DNA from: Orthonyx spaldingii
Lineage: Eukaryota; Chordata; Aves; Passeriformes; Orthonychidae
Length of the DNA: 64,000 nucleotides
Assembly (NCBI GenBank): GCA_013397795.1
Contig: VZTJ01003864.1
Coordinates: forward strand, 57,158-121,157
Direction of reading: 5' to 3'
Shown: positions 1 through 9,910 of the stretch, piece after piece
Numbering within the stretch: the stretch's first letter is position 1
Layout of the letters: the number at the start of each line of letters is the position of its first letter
Notes under the pieces: generated by a model
What the model was told of the DNA's origin: nothing
The model's input: only the letters and a program-made list of their open reading frames with translations
Database searches by the model: none
Made by a program: the position numbers and the translations under genes

Positions 1-3000
1 GTCAGTGACCATTATTTCACTAAAGGCAGAAATACTAATGAGATGGGAAAGTGGTTTGTCCTTTCTTGTGGAGCTGTATCCTGTGTTCTAAGTGGTTTGT
101 TAATATTTTCAAAATTTATTTTTTGTTTTTTGTGAAGTCTGGAAAACCACTGGAAACTCCGACCGGCCATCATGAGTCATCAGCTGAAAGACAATGCTTG
201 GGAAAACTGGGAGACGTAGCAACATACAGTTCCTCTTAGGCCTGACACCAAGTTGCCCTCTGCATCCATTCCAACATCTCACAATAACACAGATTATATC
301 TGTCCCAAAGGATTTAGCTTCATGGGTGCTGTTGTTTTCAAGGAATTACATATTCAAGAGCCTTTGAGGATCCTCTGCCTGAGGATCTGGACATTTAGCT
401 ACTTCTAAATGACACCGTGCATTCCTGACATTTAAATTTCATTAGCATTCACACAAGTCACATCTTGTCTATAGGGGTTATGCAAGAAGATTTTAAAGAC
501 TGCCATCAAACACTTTCAGCTGCAGGGCTGGTTAAAGTCAAGTGATGTAAATGACACCCTTTTTAGAAGAGCAAATGTGGTTACTCTTCACTGGGGTTGA
601 GCGAGAGCATCAAGGTGCCAGCCCCCAGCACTGGTGAGCCACTCTGAACTGCAAAATCCGAGGTGAGGGTGCCGGAGGTACCCAGGGGCTGACCTTGGCA
701 CCTGCTGGCTTTGTTTCACTGAGCATACAGAGGGAGAGAAGAACCATCACAAACCTGACAGATAACGTAACACAGAGTAGAGAAGCTCTCCTGGGGTGGG
801 GAGAGAGAGCGGAGAGGCTGAGCAGCTCCAGGGCACTGAGTTCCGTGGGAAGGTTGCCTTCAATTGCTGCAACAAGAAAACTCTCTCTGTTGATTTCTGC
901 TCTGTTCAAGGTACCAGCTTGATGCTGGTATATTTAGGTTGTCTCTTTAGGCTCTGTGCTTAACCAGTAAACAGTGGAAGCTTCCTCCAGGACAAATTTC
1001 AGAGCAGGGACTTAACAGAGCTGTGCTGGTGGCTTTCCTCAGTCTTTAATCTGGGAAAACCTCGGGCTACTATTTTCAGGCTCCCACTGTTTCCAGCTTA
1101 GCATAACTCCATTTCCTGCATCATGAAAGCTGAAGCAGTGATATTTCTCTCTCTTGGAGCAGTGTCTACTTTATTAGTGTTTTGGAGGTGCAGGTACTAT
1201 GGTAACGAGCACTACAGTCAGTGCCTAAAGAGGAATTTACATCGCCAGAGATGCTGTCTTTGAACAGCTTGACACATCTGCTCATGAACAGCAATCTGAT
1301 TCTGTGTCAGCCCACAGGAAAACTCAGCTGAGCTGCAGCTGGATCAGACAATGCAGTTGTGTAGGGATTTCAGAGGTAATCTCAGGCAGAGCCATGTAAA
1401 ATGCAAGTGAGAATGAGAAAATACCCAGAGGTTTTAGGAGGCAGCAATATTTATCAGGAGCCTGAAGTTATCTATTCTAAGCAAAGCACTAGGAAAAGCA
1501 GAACTTGTGTATAGCACATAAGCAGCAATAAAGGCTCACTCAAACCGAGAGGATTAATGCTCTCCTAATCCTGTCACTCTTCAAGGAATTTTGAAATATT
1601 GGCAACTTCTGGCAATCAAATTTTCCTAAGAAACAAAAAAACAACCTAACAAAACCACTAAACCCTGCCTAGTTTCAGACAACATTAAGTATGCCAGGAA
1701 GAAATCATAAAATCAAATTAAACTTTGGCATAAGCTGTCTGAAGCTTGCAAGTCTGCCTTGAGTCGACTGTAATTGCTGAAATTTCTTTGCCATAAAACT
1801 TTACATTGGTTGTTTTTTTTTTAGTAAGTTCCACTGACTTTAACTTGTGTGTTTTCTAGAAGAAAATGAAAGATTTCAAAGCTATGACAAAATATTCTTT
1901 GATACAACTGCAATAAAGAGAGCAGAAAACAGACAATGAAAAAAAGAGAGCAAAACAATAGCAACTGAAAAGAAATAAAAAGCAAATATATTGAAGGAAT
2001 AAAATAGGCAGATAAACAAAAATGAGAAAAAAAGAGAAGTAGAGGGAGGAGAAAAAATATATTTTAAAAATTAAAAGATCCAGAAAAGTAATTAACAAAA
2101 TTAAGTTAAGCAAGAAGCAGAAAACCTGTTCTATCACTTGGCAAAAAGAATAGGAAATGCTGCAATTAGGAAAAAAATACTAGTGAAGTATGAATATAAA
2201 GATATCTGTAATTTGATTTTTACATTAAAAACCTGATGTAAAAATATGGAGGGAAAGATTCTTATTTCCAATATTTACATTAAAGAGATCTATTTCACAG
2301 AAAAACAACAGTTCACATATGGAGGATTCGAAACATAGAGACTTCCGTTAGCAAAAATAAGGAGAACCAGAAAATGAAACTGAGATAGAAAAAGAAGCAG
2401 AACCACATGGGTAACTTTACCATCAAGCTATTTTCAGTGGTGATGGATAAAGAATATGGTAATGTGGCTTTTGTTGCAGTCCCAGTGGATAAAAGCTCTG
2501 TGCAGGGAGGAGGCTGTTGTGGAATGCTCAGCTGGTGTGCCACCTGTGCAGCCCCTCAGGTTTAACAGATGGAGTTGGGGGAATTCTGAAGATTAAACTG
2601 GGAAGGGGGCTCTGTGCTTTTTTTAAGGTATGGCCAAATCCCAGTTTGGATAATTGCAATGAGTGAAATGTAAGTAACAAGTGAAATTGTAACAGTGGAA
2701 AATTCTCATTTTGAATAGTTAAAGAGGATCTTAGGAAAACCCCTATTAAGCTCTTAATATGTGATCAGGAGTCACTGGCAGTAAAGATAAGTTCACAAAT
2801 ACACTTAAAATTTATCAGATCCCAGTATTTTTAAATCATGTAATTATATTACTGACTTGCTCCACACAATAAAAATTTATCAATCCAGTGAGCAGTAGAA
2901 TTTAAATATTTAAATGTAAAGTGATCTTATGGGCTTTCCCTCTACCACCAGTTGTATTTAGAGATACAAAGAATAGGAATTGATATGAAACATTATTTAG

Positions 3001-3986
3001 ATGGATGGAATGGCCTGGCACCACTTTAACATACACAGGACACATCATCTGAGGTTTTTGACTGTTTTTAATCAGTTATGGACCTACCCTGTGTTGCTGC
3101 TCTAGGCAACATTTAAAAAGCAACATTTTCTCAAGGCAGTTCAGCAGCCTCAAGATCTCAGCTGCCCTCTGAAGATACCTGCCCCTTTTCATTCATAGGA
3201 GGGGTAGTTTGAAACAACAACAACGGAACAAAAGCATGGATGGACAAATCTGAGCTGTGAGCAAGAAGAGTCAAACTCCTTCTCTGTGATTGCTGCAAAG
3301 TCTGTGTGGTCCCTGAATGTTGGATTATGACAAATGGGAAGCCTGACATCTTGAGAATGAGTTGGCAATCAACCTTTGTGTGTATAACTTTTTACCAGAC
3401 ATGTAGCTGCAGGAGTGCTCAAGATAAATAATGACATATTTGTGGGTGCAGTGCCCTGGGGGGCTCTAAATTGACCTAAGGGCAACTTCTAATTGGGATG
3501 AACCTATTCCTGCTTTGTTTTGAAACAAAGACTCTGTTTTTCTTCTCTGAGGCCATCACACTCTTACATTCTGTAGTTTAACAATAGCCCTTACTGTTGA
3601 GGGGTTTACGATGTCATAATTTGGCCATGCTATAAACTGGAATGCATAATCCGCTACAGTCAGTTGTTTCATTCTACAGTGCCAAAACAAAGCTTGGATT
3701 GTGGTCAGGGTAAAGACTCAGACCTGGATACGTTCTCAGACCTTTCTTAGCACCCGTGTAAGCAAACAGGAGAGAAGCACTTAGCATTTTGAAAATCTGG
3801 GACAGAGGGCAGGAGAGAACGTTGGCTTATTCTGTGTTGCCCTTGATCATCCCTGTTTCTTCTTGTTTGGTTTGCCTTTCCATATGTTTTGGCATAAGAG
3901 TGAATCAATTTCCCTTCCTAGGCCCTCAAAAGGGAACATATTCTCCATGACAAAGAAAACCAACTCAGTCTGGACATATTCCAGAA

Positions 3987-4040
3987 AATTCCAATTAATG
4001 TTGAAGTTCCAATTAATGTTGGAATTCCAATTAACATTTC
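3987..4040. repeat. 18-bp minisatellite, three units
   Basis: Three successive 18-bp units start at 3987, 4005 and 4023. Each has the core TTCCAATTAA; units 1 and 2 continue with TGTTG, and the third diverges at its end. Because 18 is a multiple of three, reading frames on both strands stay open and give six-residue periodic peptides. I take this as a by-product of the repeat and not as coding evidence. Confidence 0.8.
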
Positions 4041-5531
4041 CAGATGGAGATAAGGGATCTGAATAAGAATGTGAACATGTTGCTTTTCATTGCAATTCAC
4101 AATTAAGCTTCTCCATAATGTTCATGAAGAAATTTTAGTGTGAGTGGAAGAGAGCGAGATAGTACCTGTTAGAAATAGGAAATTGGCTGCAGAATGGAGT
4201 GCAGTGCTCCATTCAAAGTAGATCTCATTTTGCCAAAGCCATTTCTCATTTTTTCATATCCTTTTCTGCCTTTCACAACTGATTTCTTCTCCCTGTTTCT
4301 AATGAAAAATTATGGCAGTGGAGTCAAACCAATAAATATGATTTTTCCTTGATAGTTTCAAAGGCAAAACAAGAACATGCACCTCTTCAAGTGACACTCT
4401 GCTGTGACTAAAAGATTTGTCATCTGCTGATAGTGCTAATTAGAGGAAATCATCATTAAGATTTACCTGCCAATGTATTCTGTCTTCCAAAAAATTGCAT
4501 TTGTTTACTTTGGGAATCTCACAGCTTTGTGGATATAGAGACGCTGGTAATGAGGGTAAGATGTGGCAGCTCTCTGCTCAGGATGACACAATCAGTAACA
4601 CTTGCCTTTGTCACTTATCTTTTAACAGGACTGTGAAAACTCTAAAAGCCTTTCAGCAATTCTAAGAAATGAAAATGGGAAGAAAGCAGGGCTGAGAAAA
4701 ACAAATTATCCGACTATCTGAGCAGAGAGAGTACACTGTGGAGATTCCAGAGCATGGCCAAATTACATCACTATTAATTGGGGCAGGATCCCAGAAGCAA
4801 CAAAACCAACCAGACAGAGTTCAGTAGATTCAATCAAAGGGAAGAAAGTAGGTCGTCACAAAACATAGTTTGCATTCATCAATATTTGAGCACGGGTATC
4901 TTCATATATTAAGACTACAGCATTACTTCCAGTTGCTGAGTTTTTGGTATTTCTCTAGATGGATTCAATCCCATGCCAAATTGGAAAAGAGGCTTACCAA
5001 ACAAAATGTTCACAGCAAGGAAATAGTAAGGCTTTGTTGCTGTATTGAGAGAGAAACAAACAAGGCTGAAACCACAGAAGCTTTATATTTTGCATAGCTT
5101 GCCATTATTGCACTGCATTTTTAGGTGTCTTCCACATGAAACGTGGTGTCTTCTTCATGGAATTCATATGACTTCATTAGACTCCTAGGCTGCTATTGTA
5201 GGTCAGGAAAAATCAAACATCTTAGAGTGGGATCCACAAGATCTATTTTGTAATGTTGCTTCAGTTACCCAGGAGGATATGATCATGTGTGTCACAAATC
5301 TCTCCAAATCAAGGTGTTTATCTTGGGGCTTCAGGGAGGGACTCTCAGAGGCCAACATTGCCAAGAACCTTACGCAGACACTCTGCACCTTTTTCCTAAA
5401 GTACAGGAGAATGTGGAATTCATCTTCCTTTATCCATTAGATCATCCATGAGACTGAAAAACCAGCAGTCTAGTTGTGCACTCCCTGTTCTACAAAAAAA
5501 TGAAGGGATGAGAAACTGAATTGAGAGTGTT

Positions 5532-5536
5532 CCACT
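5532..5536. repeat. Left target-site duplication of the LTR
   Basis: The five bases CCACT lie immediately before the TG that opens the LTR. The same five bases follow its terminal CA at 7119 to 7123. A 5-bp duplication is usual for ERVL-type integration, whereas ERVK elements typically make 6 bp. Confidence 0.8.
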
Positions 5537-7118
5537 TGTCGTGGGTTTACCCAGGAAGGGTCAGTCTTGCAAGTAACCTATAGTGCAAGAAGTAGTGCGC
5601 CTTGCTTCCTGGGAAACAGAGCCAGTGACCAGCTAGTTTTGAGTATTGACGGGTGTATAATCTAATTAAAAGTTGTTCCGCCTCTAGGGAAAAAAACTAT
5701 ATTTAAGAGAGCTACACCTGAGAAAAAACCCTTTTTTTCCTGTCCTGTTGCTGCCAGAGAAGCAAGTCCTGTGCTTCTCTCTCTGGTAAGGCTGGGCCCT
5801 TGCCCTTCCCCGCCCCCTCCTCCTCAGAGCGGGGAGGGGGGGGAGGTTTGGAAGGGAGTTTGCAGCAGTGCAGCTGAACGTGGGGGAGGACCCAGCCTGA
5901 GATCTCCGGCTGCTGGGCAAAACATTTTAACTACAACAGGCAGGGGCTGGGCCGACTCCCTCCAGGCCGGGTCAACTTCGCAGAGCCCGGCCCTTGCTCC
6001 GGCTGGGCAGAGACCGGGCCGGCTCCCCCCAGGCCGGGCCAGCTTCGCAGAGCGAAGCTATTGAGACTCTTAACTGCTTCTGCAGCCCAGCTCAAACTTT
6101 TTAAACAACCCAAGAAAATCATAAAACTGTCGCAGAGGCCCGAGAAAGAAATTAACCCTTTCATTGCCCAAATGAAACTTGCAGAAACTGATCTGCTCTT
6201 GCACAGATAGAAGAAGAGTGAGGACACTTACAAAAACACAGCATAGAGACTCAAAGTCAGTGAGAGAAGCAGAGCTGAAGCTTAGAGGGAAGGAGCATGA
6301 GGAGTGCTACAAAGTAAAAGCTGAAAATTCTTCTGTGAAACCATGATTGAGACCAAGCTAAAATATTCCCTGTAATATATGAAAAATGGTCTAAGGGGGG
6401 ATGTGACGTTCTACCTGCAGCCAGTGCAGCCAGTGAATCAAGGCACCTGTGTGAAGATAAGTAGATATTGAAGTAATTGCAGCCTGATGAGAAATTTGAG
6501 CAGAGAAGAGAAGAAGCTGTAATCCAGATCCCTTGCCCCGGGGAATGGTCAAAGGAAATTTACATTGCCAGTCATAGAAGAAGGGGATTTCTTTGCGGCA
6601 GTAGTAGAACAACTCATCCTTAAAAAAACACCCCATGAACTGTCATAACCCACCGTAGTAGCAGTGGGAAAGCTACTGGTGTGGGAGGGACGTTCCACAA
6701 CAAGCAGAGATCTTTTTCTCCTGGGCGGCTGCTAGTTGTGAGGCTGAAAACCATAAGAACTGCATTTCTTGTGGAGAAGTCAACGTGGTAAAGCAGGAGA
6801 AAACTCCTCTCCCTAAATGAACTGAAGAAAGACTAATTTAGAAGTGGTAAACTGACTGAAAGTCAAAGTGTTGGTTTTTTGTATTGTCATTGAAAAATGG
6901 AGAGGTGGGAAGAGCAAAAGTGTTCTGACGGTTTTGTTCTAGTTCTTAAGTTTTTTTCCTTCCCTTTAAGTCTGTTAATAAACTTTCTTTATATTCTTTA
7001 AAGTTTGAACCTGCTTTACCTACTCCTAATCCTTATCTCACAGCAAAATTAAATAAAATCTGGTAAGTGTACTGGCGTTTAACCAAAAAACTCAAGTAAA
7101 CGAACTCAAACCACTACA
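5537..7118 (+). mobile_element. Complete solo LTR of an avian endogenous retrovirus (ERVL-like)
   Basis: The element opens with TGTCGTGG and closes with CCACTACA, which are imperfect inverted ends of the TG...CA type (7 of 8 bases pair). It is flanked by an exact 5-bp duplication, CCACT. A TATA-like box, TATATTTAA, is at 5698 to 5706. Poly(A) signals AATAAA are at 6977 and 7052, close to the 3' end, which gives the plus orientation. Positions 5790 to 6056 are GC- and CpG-rich. I see no second copy of the opening sequence inside and no gag, pol or env reading frame. It is therefore best read as a single LTR left after recombination between two LTRs. At about 1.58 kb it is long for an LTR. The ERVL assignment rests on the duplication length and on my memory of avian LTR ends; the exact family is not determined. 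Confidence 0.82.
5945..6056. repeat. GC-rich imperfect tandem duplication inside the LTR
   Basis: Two diverged copies begin at 5945 and 6001 with GGCTGGGC. They share a CCAGGCCGGG core and end with CTTCGCAGAG at 5976 to 5985 and 6043 to 6052. The second copy carries about 11 extra bases. The segment is CpG-rich, unlike its surroundings, and lies downstream of the TATA-like box. It is preceded by a G-rich run at 5831 to 5846. Confidence 0.7.
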
Positions 7119-7123
7119 CCACT
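7119..7123. repeat. Right target-site duplication of the LTR
   Basis: CCACT directly follows the terminal CA of the LTR and matches 5532 to 5536 exactly. Together the two copies define the insertion boundaries. Confidence 0.8.
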
Positions 7124-9003
7124 CTAGAAGACAATCTGGACCCAGACTGCACCCCTGTTATGTTGATTCATCTCCTACTCACTAAACTGTGGATTTTGTC
7201 ACTGGACTGTGGTGACACTTGGTGTACATTAGATATGAGTTTCATCTGCCTCAGGGTGGATGTTTGAAAATACAGGAGGGACCTAGAGAGCCCAAGCTCC
7301 CATTAGTGTTAAAAGAAAACAGAGCAGTGGATCTCAGGTGCCACCTCCTCTTAAGGCGGATGCATAAAACAGATTCACTAAATCACATTCTGAAAATACC
7401 TATTTCTTCCAATTGACCGAGAATGACCCTAATGAGCTCTGATGGATGTGTTCATATGGGTCCAAACAATACCTCTGAGGTGTCACAGTTTCTTCTGTAG
7501 CCCCAGAGTTTCAAAATAAAAATATTCTCGAGAACTGACCTCAGATTTGTAGAGAGTACAACTTTCTCAAGTCTGTTTTTTGTTCTCCCACACAAGAAGG
7601 TATTTTTGTAAGGAACTGATTATGTGAATTTGATAGTTTCTGAATAAATAGTTCGCAGTTTGATATTTTGGAGACAGTTAATCTCACCAAGAGAACCCTT
7701 TATTGCTCGTTCACAATAGCAGGTTGGGAGACTTTCTTATCCAAAGACTCAGTGCACTCCATACCATTTGAAATATACATGTATCCTATGGAAGAAGAGA
7801 ACAGCAATTATATTTTAATGGGAAAGTGTGTGAAACAGAAAACAGTTATAAGATTTAAACAGGGTCACAGTGTCAGCAACGAGCAGGCAGAGATTAGAAG
7901 ACACTAGAACCCTCTGGCATTTATGAACTCAAAACTTCTTCCTGTTGATTAAGCAGGTCACGGGCTTTTATCATTGTAACTCAGTTATTTTAAATGCTTT
8001 GAAAGTCAGGAACAGAGAAGCAATTCCTTAGCCAACGTTGCTCTGTGTCTTTTCTGTTATGAAAAATCTACCCACATTCTTCAGAAGCAGGAAAACTTGT
8101 CCAATAGTGTTTGCATCGCCATGGAGTGCTTGGCAGCCATCAGCACTTTGGAAGCACCTCAGCAAAGTACATTTGAAAACACTTTCCACCAAAAGTTTTC
8201 TCTTTCATGTATATTCTTGTGATTTGATATATACTGGAACATCAAAAGATGTGAAATAACTCATCCAAAGATGATACTGCTACCTTTAATTTATCCTTTA
8301 CACTAAATCCCACAAGAACAACTTGAAGACAAAATGTGGAGGTGTCAGGTTATTAAATCATATTGTCTCTTAAACTGTTTTTCCTCTCTTTTGCAATTTG
8401 AAAATCCTATCATAAAGGAGGTATTAAAAGCAATCAGTCTGGTTTCCTGAAGAGTACTATGTTAATTATTCAGATGAAACTCCTTGAGGAACAGATAAGG
8501 TCAGACAGCAACAAGTACAAGGGAAAGAGGAACTAAATGTGTCCAGGCAATGTGCAGAAAATGAGGATGTCTGTATTTCTGAAGTCAAATGAAACAGTGA
8601 TATTTTCAGTAAGAGAGGTGGGACATTGACCCCACAAATGCCTTCCCTGCCCTACACCCAGGTTTCCTTGCCTGGAACCTTGGGAAGTAGCACCTGTAAT
8701 ACACATCGAATTCCTCTATGCTCCTGCTTTATGTACCAAGCCTACTGGAAGTAATTTGATACATGCCATCAACTCTAATAGCCCGAGGAATCCAGGTTTC
8801 ATTGTCCTATAAGTGCTCTTTGCCTTTTCTACCTCTTTTTATGACGCTTCTTTCTAAAGCACCTCAAATAGTCTATGAATTAAGCAAACTCATCTTATTA
8901 GAAGAGTCTCCAGGGTGCCTTCAGTACTTCAGATTCTAACTTCAGACCCTGGACACAATCAATGAATGAATCAATAATAATCAATGCACAGAGCATTTCA
9001 GTA

Positions 9004-9151
9004 GGATTAATGACTGGCTGGGAGGTGCTGATGGGCAGAAATTAAGTCAAGGGCCATTAATCCCAGCTGGTCATTTGCCTCCAGGCAGCGCTTTGTGTCA
9101 AGGTCATTACTGCTCTTCTAAGAAAAAAACAAAAGGAAGCTGACGTCAGCA
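9004..9151. promoter_or_regulatory. Candidate enhancer with OTX/CRX, Maf and nuclear-receptor sites
   Basis: Visible motifs, in order, are GGATTA at 9004 to 9009 (K50 homeodomain type, OTX/CRX), TGCTGA at 9026 to 9031 (Maf half-site), TAATCC at 9058 to 9063 (the OTX/CRX site in reverse), TCAAGGTCA at 9098 to 9106 (extended nuclear-receptor half-site used by the ROR, ERR and NR5A families) and AGCTGACGTCAGCA at 9138 to 9151. The last differs at one base from the CRE-type Maf recognition element and contains a full CRE, TGACGTCA. Such combinations are known from photoreceptor enhancers, where CRX and Maf-family factors act together. That function is inference; the motifs are direct observation. 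No target gene lies in the window. Confidence 0.4.
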
Positions 9152-9577
9152 CATGGATATTTTTAACCTGGCTTTTGCAGAGTCAGTGGCTCTGTATGAC
9201 TCTTTCTATTAAATGTGAACTCCCTTCCAACAGGCACTTCCATTGCATAAATTGTCCCAGCAGTATTTCCTCCATTTAGTGACTCAGCAGGTGTTTTCAA
9301 CCACCTAAAGGTTGCATAGAGACGTCCTAGGGTTTATGGAGCCTGCAGACCACTGTCTCCTGCAGTGAGGATTTACTCACTCCCTCTCTACTCTCAGCTG
9401 TGGGCAGGGTAACATTTCTGCATGGGCCGAATTCTAAGAATTGTGTCAGCCAGATATTGTGTCTATTTGGCCCTCAGAAAATCCTGTCAGCTCAAGTCAG
9501 AGAGGGATCACAGAAGAAAAAGGACTTCTCAAGTTCTTCTTTGATAAGCCCCAGAGTGTTCATCTATCCACACAGAT

Positions 9578-9591
9578 ACACACACACACAA
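9578..9591. repeat. Short CA dinucleotide run
   Basis: This is an uninterrupted alternation of A and C, about six units long, just before a CR1 fragment. It is short enough to be unremarkable. Confidence 0.8.
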
Positions 9592-9624
9592 ACAGATGGG
9601 GTAACATTGGAATTATAAATTTAG

Positions 9625-9910
9625 AATCATAGAATGGTTTGGTTTGGCAGAGATTAAAGTTTATTGAGTTCCAACCTTCCTGCCATGGGCAGGGACACCT
9701 TCTGCTAGACCAGGTTGCTCAAAAGCCCCATCCAACCTGCCCTTGAACATTTCCAGAGATGTGGCTCTGATAAACCTGCTTCAGTTTCTCAAAGTAAAAA
9801 ATTTCTTCCTAACTTCTAATGCAAACCTGCCCTCTTTCATCCTTTTTCTATCATTAAATGCCCTTGTTAAAATTTCAGCTTGTTTCAGCTCTCTCGTAGC
9901 CCCTTTAGGC
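9625..9910 (-). mobile_element. CR1 LINE, 3' end fragment
   Basis: The plus strand reads as the complement of a CR1 3' end. It opens with AGAATCATAGAATGG, then a diverged version of the conserved 3' untranslated segment containing GGGCAGGGACACCTT and GACCAGGTTGCTCAAA, and fades out near the CGTAGCCCCTTTAGG segment. Only the 3' untranslated part is present, so the copy is strongly 5'-truncated, as is normal for CR1. There are several small deletions compared with the family as I remember it. The short plus-strand frame at 9743 to 9928 is an antisense shadow of this element. Confidence 0.88.

Larger units (their letters stand above)
1..5536. other. Unique non-coding sequence, no gene seen
   Basis: I find no supported gene, RNA gene or interspersed repeat family in this stretch. 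Reading frames are short and show no recognisable domain. Positions about 1856 to 2137 are A-rich and purine-biased on the plus strand, which explains the long Phe/Leu-rich frame on the opposite strand. A small 18-bp minisatellite is listed separately. An old, heavily diverged repeat could be missed by eye. Confidence 0.55.
7124..9624. other. Unique non-coding sequence with a regulatory candidate
   Basis: I see no gene or repeat family here. Short frames at 7219, 7668, 8038 and 9400 have no recognisable content. The stretch holds the transcription-factor site cluster at 9004 to 9151 and a very short CA run at 9578 to 9591. Confidence 0.55.

Noticed and set aside
5771..6227. Overlapping frames of 97 and 98 codons inside the LTR
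   Set aside because: They arise from the GC-rich tandem duplication and show no similarity to any retroviral protein that I can see.
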